Source: Erigeron canadensis
Taxonomy: Eukaryota; Streptophyta; Magnoliopsida; Asterales; Asteraceae
DNA length: 64,000 bases
Assembly: GCF_010389155.1 (NCBI RefSeq)
Contig: NC_057764.1
Location: 1-64,000 of the forward strand
Direction of reading: 5' to 3'
Numbering within the stretch: position 1 is the first letter of the stretch; each line of letters starts with the position of its first letter. Below the pieces are notes generated by a model. That model was not told where the DNA came from, ran no database searches, and worked only from the letters and a program-made list of their open reading frames with translations. Both the position numbers and the translations under genes were made by a program. Below are positions 1 through 11,414 of the stretch, one piece after another.

Positions 1-309
1 TGTTAGAAATCCAAAATAGTGATACATTGTATTTTAAGTTATGGACTTACTTGTTGTTAAGTCATGAGTTGATAATTTCTAAGGTTGGGCTAATAGTGTT
101 AATTAGCATAGTTAGATAGTTTAGACTATAAATAGCCCTCAATTCCTTAGAATTATATTTTGGCAGATTACACACATTCTTCATACATACACCTAAAATC
201 ACACTCTTGATTCCAATTCTCTCTCAACACACACACAAACACCAAGAACACACACACTAACCAAACGCCATGTTGATGTGAATTCGGTTGAAAAATCGTG
301 TTGATTACA
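1..309 (+). repeat. 5' LTR of copia A
   Basis: It starts TGTTAG and ends TTACA, and is followed after two bases by the primer binding site. It matches the 3' LTR at 11415-11736 almost throughout. It is 13 bp shorter, and most differences are 1-3 bp gaps in the 5' copy rather than substitutions. A CA-rich stretch lies near 225-265. Confidence 0.95.
127..134 (+). promoter_or_regulatory. TATA box of the 5' LTR
   Basis: TATAAATA lies in the middle of the LTR. The same box is at 11545-11552 in the 3' LTR. Its place, about 180 bp before the LTR end, fits the U3/R border of a copia promoter. Confidence 0.7.
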
Positions 310-311
310 TT

Positions 312-323
312 TGGTATCAGAGC
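312..323 (+). other. Primer binding site of copia A (initiator tRNA-Met)
   Basis: TGGTATCAGAGC, two bases after the LTR, is complementary to the 3' end of plant initiator methionine tRNA. This is the usual primer of copia elements. Confidence 0.93.
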
Positions 324-763
324 AAACATCGTTCTGATCTCGATCCATAACTGAATTCAATCACATCTCATCACAAATCACCTTTAATTCTGTTTGTTTT
401 TTGTTTCTGTTCGTCATTTTTTTCTCACTGAAAATCAAAAATTAACCTCTCAAATCACATAAAATCACAAATGTTTGTTCACCGTTCGATTCCTCATAGT
501 TAATAACATAATCCTCTCAAGTTTCATGTTCTAATTCAATCTGGATCAAAAGTTCAGATTTTGAGTTTTTGGCGCTAAATTTGGGATTTGATTCTGTTGT
601 GTTATAAGCTAAGTTGTTGTTAATCGGATCATTGCTGAGGTGAAAACAAACTGTTTGCAAGTGGTTCATGTTCCAATTCTCAGAAAATCAAAAGATATTG
701 AAGTTTTAAATATCGTCAATGGAGTTGTTCATGTTCAGAGGTTGAAGACGACTGTGTAAAGCT

Positions 764-1040
764 AAAACGATCTTAATTAGATCGTTCAGTTTTCTTTTCT
801 TCATACTTTCATATCAGTGTTGTGGATTGTCAAACGATTCAAATTTTGATCGTTTTGACAAGTGTGGTTGAGATAAGAAGTGATTGTGGCTAACTGATCC
901 TTTGGATTGGTTTTGGTCAATTCAATTCTTGAAAATAAACAAGTTATTGAAAAATTCTGAAGAGAAACCAAAACGATCTCTTTTAGATCGTTTCAGTTCT
1001 CTTAGAAACTAGAACGATCTCTTTTAGATCGTTTCAAGTT
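764..1040 (+). repeat. Three leader hairpins with AACGATCT/AGATCGTT arms
   Basis: Inverted repeats lie at 766-773/779-786, 971-979/985-993 and 1013-1020/1026-1033, each with a 5-nt loop. The last two share the loop CTTTT, and the third stem can extend outwards through GAAACT/AGTTTC. They lie in the untranslated leader between the PBS and gag. Confidence 0.8.
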
Positions 1041-1224
1041 TCACTGAATTTTTTTGGTTTGAGTAATTCCTGAAGAGTTGGTTTGGAAATCATACTACTT
1101 TTGGGTAACTGATCTTCGTGATTGGTTTTGCTCAATTCATTACATTCCAGTTCATACCAAAACTCTGCCCAAATCATTTCAGAATACTTAGAATTTTTCC
1201 TTCTTCTGAAAATCGTTTTACGAT

Positions 1225-1440
1225 AGATCGTTTCATTCTTACTTCAAAATAGATCGTTTCATTTAATCCCAGATTAGATCGTTTCATTCTTACTCCAAAT
1301 TAAATCGTTTCATTCTTCATTCAATTTAGATCGTTTCATTTTCATTCAAATTCAGATCGTTTCATTTTTACCCAAATCAAATCGTTTCATTTTCATTTCA
1401 ATTCAGATCGTTTCATTTCATTCCAAATTAGATCGTTTCA
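1225..1440 (+). repeat. Nine-copy 25-26 bp tandem repeat in the copia A leader
   Basis: The core AGATCGTTTCA (two copies read AAATCGTTTCA) starts at 1225, 1251, 1276, 1302, 1328, 1354, 1379, 1405 and 1430. The spacing is 25 or 26 bp every time. The core is one arm of the hairpins upstream. The array ends about 50 bp before the gag start codon. Confidence 0.9.
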
Positions 1441-1493
1441 TAGTTTCCTAATTTCTTCAAATCAATTCAATTCTCAATTCAAATCAATTTCAA

Positions 1494-2500
1494 ATGACTA
1501 CTCGTGAAGCATTGTCTCTGGGTACTGATACAAGACCACCAGTTCTTTATCGTGGTAATTATGGACTTTGGAAGAAAAGGTTCATGGATTACATTGAACG
1601 TCAGACAAATGGTCACATGCTTAAGGACTCAATCATCAATGGACTTGCTATGCATCGTCATCCTACTACCCGTACTATTTGACTCCTGATCTTTTGAACG
1701 CCGAACAAAGAGATCGTACTGCTGCTGACAACAGAGCTAGGTCATGCTTGTACCAAGCACTTCCTGATGAGATCTATGGCTCAGTTGATTCTTACGACAC
1801 AGCAAAGGAGATTTGGGATGAAGTTGCTAGACAAATGGAAGGTTCTGATGTAACTTCAACAATTCGACTGACAAATGTCTTAACCGAATTTGACAATTTT
1901 CAGAAATCTCCAAATGAATCTCTTGAGTCCGTCTACTACAGATTTTGCAATGTGATCAATGAACTGAGAAAGAACAAGGTCAAGAAAGATGAGATTGAGT
2001 TGAACATCAAGTTTATCAAAGCACTTGGTTCCGAATGGGAAGAATATGGAACCCAAATCAAGCAACATCAAGATCTGACCAAATTCACCATTCATACTCT
2101 TTATGAATCTTTCAAGTTGAATGAGAGCAAAGTTCTAAGCAAAAATTCATTCAACAAAGTGCCAGAAGTTGTATCTACTGATCCTTTGGCATTGGTTGTT
2201 GAACGAAAGGTTTCTGAGGCTCTTAAAAGACAAATGACTATTGTTTCTTCATCTGATGAGGAAGGAGAAGATTACTTGGCTCCAAGAGATGGTGTTCCTG
2301 ATGAATTCTACCAAGCTCTTGCCGCTGTTACCAAGCATTTCAAGAAGAAATATTTCAAAGCGAGGCCAACTAACAACAATCTTCGAACTTCATCAACAAG
2401 TGCATTTCCAAAGAAGGAACAATATCATCACAAGAGTTTTGAACAAGGTGAAACAACTGTTTCCAAGAAAAGAGACAAGAAAGCAAAAATGAGAAACAAA
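1494..2500 (+). pseudogene. Copia A gag, N-terminal part (frameshifted)
   Basis: The ATG at 1494 opens a Gag N-terminus with the copia-type motif YGLWKKRFMDYI. The frame is lost near 1675, where one missing base turns a TYLTPDLL reading into a stop. The capsid-like region then continues from 1679 (residues such as EIWDEVARQMEG and SLESVYYRFCNVINELR, UBN2-type Gag) and ends in a lysine-rich stretch. A second frame change before about 2500 leads into the zinc knuckle. Gag forms the virus-like particle. The homology is clear from the order of motifs; the protein is not intact as read. Confidence 0.85.
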
Positions 2501-2502
2501 TC

Positions 2503-4239
2503 ATGGAGAAAGAGAAGACATCTGACAAAAAGTGTTACAACTGTGGATTTCCTGGTCATTTTGCTGTGGATTGCAAACTGCCTCGCAAAAAGGATTATGC
2601 ATACTACAAGCAGAAGATGCTTCTGGCAAAGCAAGTTGAAGCCGGTCAAGCCTTGATTGCTGAAGATGACAAGTGGCTCTTGCTTACTGATGATGAAGAT
2701 GAAGATCTGTCTGCTAATGTATGTTTCATGGCAAGGTTGAGCAAAGATAAGATGCTGGAGGCTGACAACACTGACGAGGAATATCCCGATGATGAGGTAA
2801 ATCTCGACTCTACTTTTTCATCAATTAAGGATAAAGAGTCTTGTAGAATTGCCCTATCAAACCTGACAAATCATTACACTTCTTTAGCCAACAAAAACAA
2901 GAAATTGAAAAATAGCATTGTATTTTCAAAAAGGGAATACACAAAACTTCTTGAAGAAAACTCTAAACTTCTTTTTGAGTATGATGCTATGAAACAAGAA
3001 TTTCAAAACTATAAAGAAAAAATGTTGGTCAAAGAATGTGAAATGAATGCGTCTCCTGACTCTAAGTTATTGGAAAAGTGTCATAATTTAGAAAAGACCA
3101 TTCTTGATCTTGAAAAGGCCAATCAAGATCTTGAAGTTCAAAAGACAAATGAATGGCTTCGTGCAAATGCGAGACAAATGGATGTTGATATTCTGAATAA
3201 AAAGCTTCAAGAAGCTACACCAAAAACAATTGAACTTGAAAGAAAAGTTTCTGATTTAAATCATAACTGTTTTTTAAAAGGCATTGAGATTGAAAATCTT
3301 GGAAAACAAATTGAGGAACATAAAAAGAATATACTTTTCTATCAAGAAAAGTTGTACAAAGTTGAACAAAACCCTCTTTTGGATTTCACTGCCTATTTCA
3401 ATAAGTCAAAGATTGATAGATCAGAACTTCTTCTTGGGTTGGGATTTGAGAATATCACTCCATTGCAAAAAGCCAAAGAAAAAATCGAACCCTTGTATGA
3501 TGAAAAGTTTTTGAGACTTGGTATGGTTCAACAATTCATACGTCCATTGGATGACGAATTTGAGACTGATGAAGTTGAGAAAATTCAAAACAATAAATTT
3601 TTGGTTAACTATGATGCCATCAACACTTCTTACGAAATGAAAAAGTCTTCAATTTTTGAATTAGAAGAGATTGCATCTAATTTTCAAAACCAAGAATCTG
3701 TCGTTTCCCCACCTAAACCAACTAAAGTGTATGTTCCATCCACAATTTTGGAAAAACAAATAGAAGGTTTACAACAAAAGGTGGAATCTCAACAAAACTT
3801 TATCAATAATCTAAAGTCTCAAAGTCCGAATTCAAAGAATGAATCAATTGTTGTTGATATCAAGAAAGTTTGTGTGAATGTTTCTACACAAACTGATTTC
3901 AGTCTCTTGGTAGACCATTCAACTCAGACTACATATGTTTCATCTACTGGTTCCTCCACCCAAACCTTGACTGATTCTTTTGAGTATTCATGTCGAAATA
4001 CTGCTACTGAAATAGCTGATGATTATGTGCAATCTGATTTATCAAATGACGAACTTGCGCATAGTTTAGTTTTGATATGGTACTACGTTAGGTTTTTCAC
4101 TTGTGAGTTTCCTGAAGAGTTAGTTGTTCACCCTAAGCCTTGTGCTAGTATAGGTGTTGATACTTCTACTCAATTTTCTTGTGAAACCAAAGAAGCATCA
4201 GTTCAAGTTGATTTTATTCCTGAGACAACAATAGTGTGA
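2503..4239 (+). pseudogene. Copia A gag, zinc knuckle plus long coiled-coil and TQT region
   Basis: This frame is open for 578 residues. A CCHC knuckle (CYNCGFPGHFAVDC, C-x2-C-x4-H-x4-C) lies about 11 residues in. Acidic and then Lys/Glu/Leu-rich heptad-like sequence follows for about 300 residues and reads as a coiled coil. The end carries the motifs STQTD, STQTT, STQTL and TSTQF (about 3882-4180) and ASVQVD. These resemble binding sites for dynein light chain LC8, which Sirevirus Gags are reported to bind. The reading stops at 4237-4239, and a related frame picks up at 4236, so another base loss is likely here. Confidence 0.85.
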
Positions 4240-5287
4240 AGTTGGAAAACAAAACTCCTGATTTTTCAAAATTCTCTCCGATTTCATCATTCAACAAATC
4301 TGATTTTGATAAATTCATGGAGGGAGAATATGTTTTTGATTCTGAAACTGAGAAAAAGATTGAATCTACCAAAATCAAAGTTGAATCAAAAAGGAATCTC
4401 CAAAATCGTTTTTCAAAGCTCCAACTTCATATTATTCAAAGAAACGGGTTACTTCCAAACCCATCAAGACTGAACCAAAGACTGTCACCAAACCAAGAAT
4501 CAATAAGTTAAAAACAAGTGTCCTACCCCAGAAAAGCATGTTAAAACCAAGCAAGATGAGACCAATCCCAAAATAAAATACAACAAAGTGAAACTTCTGG
4601 AAATCAATTCAAATGTTTCTTTGTCTAGCCTCATTCTAGTTCAAATTCTAAAGTGTCTAAGTCTAGCTCAGTTTTGCTAACTAGGGATGCTTCAAATAAT
4701 GCAACTAGGTATAGGGATAGATATGGCTGGTTTTCTCATGATAAACCTAAGAAACAAGAAGTTTCCGCACCTCCAAAAGAGTCTAAAAGATAAAAATGCT
4801 TCAAAACTCTCATTCTAATCTTCTTAATGCCAATCCAACAGGTGGAAAGAGCTTGATTAGTGAGTCTAAATGGGTAGCTAAGTCATTAGTACCTAAGATC
4901 ACTAATGTTGATAAAAAGAAGAAAAGGCGAAGAAGAAAAGATGGTAGAAAGAAGAAGCATGTTCTGTTGAGTCAAACAATTTATCTTTTAAGTCCTCTGT
5001 GTTAAACAATGTTAATGGTGCCAAGGCTAGGCCTTGTGATGTTGTAAACAATGTTAATTCTTGTTTTCATATGCATGGTTTGAATGCTGGTAAACATGTT
5101 ACTTTTGATTCATGCATTAATATTCGATTGTTTAATCCAAATGTGCTTGTTGATAATGTGCTTGTTAACAAGTATGTTGACATGAAAGCATGTTTGTATG
5201 CATCTCCTAAGTTATACCCCTGCCTGTATTAACTAACCACAAAGGACCCGTCTTTAAGTGGGTACCTAAAGTCGGTTAAATTTTTGT
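4236..5287 (+). pseudogene. Copia A gag-protease linker, heavily frameshifted
   Basis: Short open pieces in successive frames (4236-4511, about 4796-4990, 4999-5232, about 5241-5275) look like one spacer. They are lysine- and serine-rich and contain repeated WVAKSLVPK/KWVPKVG-like phrases, which usually precede the protease in copia polyproteins. Each change of frame is a shift of minus one. No function can be given beyond linker. Confidence 0.6.
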
Positions 5288-7090
5288 TTGCAGGAAATAA
5301 CCATCTGTGTATGGATACTCGATTCCGGGTGTTCAAAACACATGACTGGCAATAAATCATTGCTCAAGAATTTTGTTGAAAGATTCATGGGAACTGTTCG
5401 TTTCGGAAACAACAATTTCGCTCCAATTCTAGGTTATGGAGAGATTGAAAGAAACGGAATTGTCATCAAGAAAGTTCATTATGTTGAAGGCCTGAGTCAT
5501 AACTTGTTCAGTGTTGGACAGTTTTGTGACAACAATCTTCAAGTTCTTTTTCGACAATCTCTGTGCAAAGTCCAAACTCTAGATGGAGTTGATATCCTAT
5601 GCGGAGATCGTGAAGACAATCTTTTCACAGTTAATCTTGATGATAACCAACCAACTGATAATATCTGTCTTGTTTCAAAAGCTACATCGAAAAATTCTTG
5701 GTTGTGGCACAGAAGGCTTTCTCACTTGAATTATCAAACCATCAATGCATTAGTCAACAAGCAACTTGTTGAAGGCTTGCCTGACTACAAATATGAAAGT
5801 GAGCATGTCTGTCCTTCTTGTGCAGTTGGGAAGATCAAGAGAACTTCTCATAAACCAAAGAAAATTCCACACACTTTGGCACCTCTTCATTTGATTCACA
5901 TGGATCTTTGTGGGCCTATGAAAGTACAAAGCAGAAACGGGAAGAGATATATTCTGGTTATCATTGATGATTATTCTAGATACACTTGGGTCAAGTTTCT
6001 TGCTTCAAAAGATGAAACAACTCAAATTCTGATCGATTTCATCACTTCCACTCAAGTGAATCTTCAACTTCCAGTCCGTTATATCCGTTCAGATAATGGT
6101 ACTGAGTTCAAAAATGCCATCTTCAATGAATTTTGCAAATCAAAAGGCATTACTCACCAATTCTCTGCTGTTCGTACCCGCAACAAAATGGTGTTGTTGA
6201 AAGGAGAAACCGTACGCTGGTGGAAGCAGCAAGAACAATGCTTGCTTATTCCAAGTTACCATCAAACATGTGGGCTGAAGCTGTTGACACAGCTTGTCAT
6301 ACTCAAAATCGGTCCATCATCAATCAGCGTCATGAGAAGACTCCTTATGAGGTTATTAACAAACGCAAACCCAACATCAATTACTTCCATATTTTTGGGT
6401 GTGTCTGTTATACCTTGAATGATCGGGAAAATGTTGGAAAGTTTGAAAGGAAAGGTGACGAAGGTTACTTTGTTGGTTACTCAAAGACATCGATTGCATA
6501 TCGCATCTTCAATCGTCGAACAAACACGATTCAAGAAACCATGAATGTTTGGTTTGACGAGATGTCTGGCATGATATTTGAACAAGAAAGTTTGCTACCA
6601 ACAATTAGTGATCCAAGTACTTCAAGTGCTTCTTCAAGAACGTCTACCTTAGCTTCAAAATTCAAGAAATATCCAACTCCAACAAGTGAAGAGCTAGATA
6701 TTCTTTTCGAAGAATTCTACAACTCAAAACCAATTCAAGAAAAGGAACCTCAAGTCATCAATGAACCAATTCCGAACAATAACCCCATTCAAACAAATGA
6801 ATCAGTTCCAGACAACAATCATGAATCATCTTCAAATTCTACAGAGCAAGAAGAATCATCTTCAAGTGATATTTATTCTCAAAAGAATGATCAAGAACAA
6901 CCTTCTCAAATCACCCAAACAACAAATCCATCAAATACTCCAAATGTGTATGTACCACTGGATTTTGATCATCCAATTTTGAGGAAAGAGTTCTTCCAAG
7001 CTATGATTCCATTGCTCAACAGAACTCTGGATTTAATGATGATAATGTTGACCTTCATCAACAAAATCCTCTTCCTCATGACAACAAGTG
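5288..7090 (+). pseudogene. Copia A protease and integrase
   Basis: WILDSGCSKHMTG holds the aspartic protease triad DSG. The GAG_pre-integrase zinc-binding region follows (WHRRLSHLN ... CPSCAVGK). The integrase core has HMDLCGPM, VIIDDYSRY, the second Asp in RSDNGTEFK and the Glu region of QNGVVERRNRTL, so D, D and E are all present. A frame change near 6165 splits the core between the second Asp and the Glu. The tail is Ser/Asn/Gln-rich (6600-6950), and the frame changes again near 7000-7090. Integrase inserts the cDNA; protease cuts the polyprotein. Confidence 0.9.
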
Positions 7091-7097
7091 GTCACGT

Positions 7098-8735
7098 ATG
7101 CGCAAAGATCATCCTACAGAACAAATCATCGGAGATCCACAAGCTGGTGTTTCTACCCGTACTACAGTCAATGAGTGTCTTGTTGCACTTTCACTGAGTA
7201 ACATTGAACCCAAAACCGTCTCTGAAGCTCTTTGTGATCCAGAGTGGGTTAAAGCAATGCAAGAGGAATTAGCTCAGTTTGAGAGACTAAAGGTATGGAG
7301 ATTGGTTCCAAATCCAAGGAAAGAAGAACCAATTCGCACCAAGTGGATTTTCAAAAACAAGAAGGATGAAAATGGAGTTGTAGTAAGGAACAAAGCTAGA
7401 TTGGTTGCAAAGGGTTACTGCCAACAACCTGATGTGGATTTCGACGAAACTTTCGCTCCTGTTGCAAGAATGGAGGCCATTCGTATATTCTTAGCTTATG
7501 CCGCATTCAGAAACTTCACAGTGTTTCAAATGGATGTGAAGACAGCATTCTTGAATGGAGAACTCAAAGAAGAAGTTTACGTGGAGCAACCTGAAGGTTT
7601 TGTTGATCCTAAGAAGCCAAACCATGTCTACAGGTTAGACAAGGCTCTCTATGGTTTAAAGCAGGCACCTCGAGCATGGTATGATTCCTTATCTACTTTC
7701 TTACTCAAAGGAGGCTTTACCAAAGGTACTATTGACCCTACCCTGTTTATTCGTAAGCAAGGTAAACATGTTTTACTTGTCCAAATATATGTTGATGACA
7801 TTATTTTTGGGTCAACCAGTCAAACTTTTTGCCGAAATTTTTCATCTCTAATGGTCAATCATTTTGAAATGAGCATGATTGGGGAAATGAATTACTTTTT
7901 GGGTCTACAAATCAAACAATTACCAACTGGTATTTTTATATCACAAGGTAAGTACATAAAAGATATGTTGAAAAAGTTTGAAATGACTAACTGTTCTTCA
8001 ATTTCAACCCCAATGGCTGCTCGTACAAACATAAATGCTGATAAAAATGGGAAACCATTTGACCAAAAGAGGTATAGAAGCATGATTGGTTCGTTGTTGT
8101 ATCTTACAGCATCTCGCCCAGATATAATGTTTGCAACATGTATGTGTGCTAGGTATCAAGCCGCTCCGACTGATTTACATTACCAAGCTGTGAAACGAAT
8201 TTTTCGTTATCTGAAGGGTACACCCAATCTTGGTCTCTGGTATCCAAGGGATACTGGATTCAATTTAACTGCCTATTCAGATGCAGATCATGCAGGTTGT
8301 AAGCTTGATCGCAAGAGCACATCTGGTACTTTACAATTCTTAGGGGATAAGATTGTAAGTTGGTCATCCAAGAAGCAAAATTGTGTATCACTGTCAACAG
8401 CAGAAGCTGAATATGTGGCTGCTGCTAGTTGTTGTGCTCAAGTGTTATGGATGAAAACACAACTTACTGACTATGGTCTGAAATATGATCGTGTCCCTAT
8501 CTATTGTGATTCTCAAAGTGCCATTGCAATTGCTGTCAACTCAGTCAACCACTCACGTTCAAAGCACATTGATGTGAGATATCATTTTCTCAAAGATCAT
8601 GTTGAGAAAGGTGACATCGAACTCTATTTCGTGGGAACTGACCACCAACTCGCTGATTTGTTCACCAAACCACTGGACGAAAAGAGGTTTAATTTCTTAA
8701 TCTCTAAACTTGGTATGCTAAATCTTGATCCTTGA
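7098..8735 (+). CDS. Copia A reverse transcriptase and RNase H (open)
   Basis: This part is open for 545 residues and ends at the natural TGA. RVT_2 motifs are complete: [41 protein letters not shown] and the catalytic YVDD. RNase H shows the Asp of YSDADHAG, the Glu of STAEAEY, the Asp of YCDSQSA and the HIDVRYHF region. It is the only large part of the polyprotein without a frame break, in contrast to the first 7 kb. The real polyprotein enters from upstream, so the first codon here is not a true start. Confidence 0.93.
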   Translation: MRKDHPTEQIIGDPQAGVSTRTTVNECLVALSLSNIEPKTVSEALCDPEWVKAMQEELAQFERLKVWRLVPNPRKEEPIRTKWIFKNKKDENGVVVRNKARLVAKGYCQQPDVDFDETFAPVARMEAIRIFLAYAAFRNFTVFQMDVKTAFLNGELKEEVYVEQPEGFVDPKKPNHVYRLDKALYGLKQAPRAWYDSLSTFLLKGGFTKGTIDPTLFIRKQGKHVLLVQIYVDDIIFGSTSQTFCRNFSSLMVNHFEMSMIGEMNYFLGLQIKQLPTGIFISQGKYIKDMLKKFEMTNCSSISTPMAARTNINADKNGKPFDQKRYRSMIGSLLYLTASRPDIMFATCMCARYQAAPTDLHYQAVKRIFRYLKGTPNLGLWYPRDTGFNLTAYSDADHAGCKLDRKSTSGTLQFLGDKIVSWSSKKQNCVSLSTAEAEYVAAASCCAQVLWMKTQLTDYGLKYDRVPIYCDSQSAIAIAVNSVNHSRSKHIDVRYHFLKDHVEKGDIELYFVGTDHQLADLFTKPLDEKRFNFLISKLGMLNLDP

Positions 8736-8862
8736 TTCACTTTACCATGGAAGGAATTCTTGATTCATTTTTCAAAATTAAAAATTGAAAAACCAAAAAT
8801 CAAATACAAAATAATAAAAATTTTTTGAAAAATAACAAAAAGATTTTCTTAATTTTTTTTTA

Positions 8863-9016
8863 TTTCAAAGTGGTTTGCATATACTCAGTATGCAACCCGT
8901 TCTTCATTGAATTATTTATACTTTAAAGTGGCTTATGCACACTCAGTGTATAACCCGTACTTATTTGTTTTTTTATTTCAAAATGGCTTGCATATATTCT
9001 GTATGCAACCCGGTCT
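8863..9016 (+). repeat. Triple hairpin repeat downstream of copia A pol
   Basis: Three diverged units of about 42 bp each have the plan: TTTCAAAGTGG-like lead, hairpin, AACCCG(T/G)-CTT tail. Units 1 and 3 have the stem TTGCATA/TATGCAA. Unit 2 has TTATGCA/TGTATAA, which pairs with one G-U. Confidence 0.8.
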
Positions 9017-9064
9017 TAAAAGAAAAATTATTTATGTTTCAAAGTTGGAATTAATTCATGTTGT

Positions 9065-9265
9065 TATACATATAAATTAATATAAGATAACGCGGAATTG
9101 AACGCCTTTGTGTACTTCCAAGTGGTCCTATATGAATATATGTGTAATACAAGATGTTAATTGCAATTTTGTTACACCTATTTCAAAAACTCTCAATTGT
9201 TGATATGAGAAGCAAAGGATTGAACGCCTTTGTGTACTCCTGAGTTATCTCATCTTGAACAATTG
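9065..9265 (+). repeat. Twin long hairpins sharing one apical sequence
   Basis: The apical segments 9094-9119 and 9217-9240 are nearly identical (core TTGAACGCCTTTGTGTACT, bracketed by GGA/TCC). Hairpin 1 has the stem 9065-9074/9137-9146. Hairpin 2 has stems 9194-9201/9258-9265 and 9205-9210/9248-9253. The stem sequences are unrelated to each other. Confidence 0.75.
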
Positions 9266-11403
9266 ATTGAGTTCACTTTTCATAAAACTTGTTTTGATTT
9301 CACACAAATCATTTTTGCTCCACCTTTTCTATGAAAATCTTTTTGATCTATCTTTGCATAGATTAAGGGGGAGTTTGTGATTTCAAATCTCTTTCAAACT
9401 TCAAATGTGTTTTAAACATTTTCTTTCACATTTGATGATTTTTTTCAAAACATTTACTTCAAAAGAAGTTCGGTGTTTAGTTTGCACATGAGCGACTAGG
9501 TTTTTCTCAAAATTCTACTCCATGAATTTCATCATCGCCGATGAGTTCTATCCCCGGAGTTTTCACTTCTTTCATTAGATAGTGAGGGTATTCTTGAGTG
9601 ATGATGAATTCGTGCAACTAAGTTGGAGGGAGTATAGTCGAAAAGGAGAGGTTATGGTGATAATGTTGTGAGAAAAGGGTTAAAAGAATTGATACCCTTC
9701 CCTAAAATTCTCAAATCACCGGGTTAAACACATTTCTATCAGATATCATTTGTTGATATCTCAGTATCAAAGAAGCCTTCATGGACCCAATGAAGCATTG
9801 CACATCTTTACCTAACCACTCAAGTGTTTCTTAACAAATACTTGTTTTACTTCTCACAGAGATTTTCTCATTTCTATTGACTCTTCATTTGGAAGACGTT
9901 GATATTGAAGAAGGGTGACACTCTGCTCCAGTTCCCAACTTCATTTGATCACTTTGTGTCTAGAGCTTTCATGATTGATCATTAATTTGATCATTATTCA
10001 TTCTTTAGGACACATTTGCGTCATATCTTTGTGATATACATGCTTATCTTTGTGACATAGCCGGAACATTTGTAGTAATATCTTAAATGATATTTCACGA
10101 TGATCAAATGGAAATCCTACCATTGCTAACATCATTTCCAGCTTTGAATGTAGGTCTCATAATTGCATTTGTGTAATTATTGAGTTAACAAGAAGTCTAT
10201 TGTGACCTTGGATTTTTTCCCTAAAAGTATTTAAGGATAGTAGAACATGGTTATCAAACGCTTAGGTGACACTGACCATGATTTACATTCTTTGAAGCAA
10301 TCTTGAGGTTGGAAAGCCAAAAGACCAAACTATGTTAGAGGTTTGCTTTGTGCATTTCTCAAAGATACATAGGAAATCCGATAAATGATAATACATTTCA
10401 TTCGGTCATTTCATTAATCCTTTCGATTTTTGAATGCAAAACGGATAATTCTTATCCGAATTCTTTTCTCATCACCCGAACATAGCAAACACCAACACCA
10501 TGATACAATGTTTATCCTAACAACTTCAATCTTACATTTTAGTCACCCATAGGAACAATTGGGTTGGTTTATGTGGTTAGATTGATGTTTTGATGGTTGA
10601 TCATCCTTCATGAGCATACTGTCAAAATTTTAGTCATGAATATTTTTTTAAACAATCAAATCAATCAATGTTTGCATAATGACATTGGTTCCCAACTTTG
10701 TCATTATGAGGGGGAGAAAATAGTATGATTGATTATTGATTAGGAAAAGAAATTAGAATGATTGATAAGGTCAAGGAGAAAAGTTTGTGTTTGGTTGTTT
10801 CAATTGCTTTCAGAGATACAATCATTCAGCTTCAAAAATCAAAGAGACTATGTTTACTAATGGATTAATAAGGAGCATGATTACTTCATAAGAGACTTTC
10901 CAAAACCTTATTGAAATATTTACTCTCAAAAGTGTTCAAGACGATGAGACAAAGAAGAAAAGCTTCAAAAAGAGTATTCGTCAAATAAAAGATCTTCACG
11001 TCATACAACAAACACTTTATCTAAAGCTATAGTGCACACATCAAGGGGGAGAGTACATATTTCTGAAAATTCATTCCAAGACTTCAAGAATCAAAGATTG
11101 AAGAATTCAAGACAAGTTCATACCTTCTGCGCCTCAAAAGACAACTCTGATTCATGATTCAACAATCTTCAAAGATTCAAGACATACACACACTCATCAT
11201 TCTCTGCTCTATAAGAACATCGAGAATCAACAGATGATCTAACTTCAAGAAGTCCAAGACCAAAATTGAATCAAGTTCTCCAAAGACAATGAGAAAACTT
11301 TGAAGACTTGTTTCAACTTACCAATTGTCTTCATCACCGGGCTCATCAAATTTATTCCTACAAGACAAACCAACACGTACTTCAGACCTTACAATATATC
11401 ACT

Positions 11404-11414
11404 AAGGGGGAGAA
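11404..11414 (+). other. Polypurine tract of copia A
   Basis: AAGGGGGAGAA lies directly before the TG of the 3' LTR, where plus-strand priming takes place. Confidence 0.9.

Larger units (their letters stand above)
8736..11414 (+). other. Copia A 3' non-coding region
   Basis: These 2.7 kb between RNase H and the 3' LTR hold no convincing ORF. They contain a triple hairpin (8863-9016), two long related hairpins (9065-9265) and polypurine-tract-like motifs at 9365-9373, 10708-10717, 11043-11051 and 11404-11413. Many Sirevirus-like elements carry an extra ORF here; in this copy none is recognisable. Confidence 0.8.

Noticed and set aside
5288..7197. Programmed frameshifting as an explanation for the copia A frame changes
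   Set aside because: There are too many shifts, and they fall inside domains such as the integrase core, not at domain borders; base loss or sequence error is simpler.
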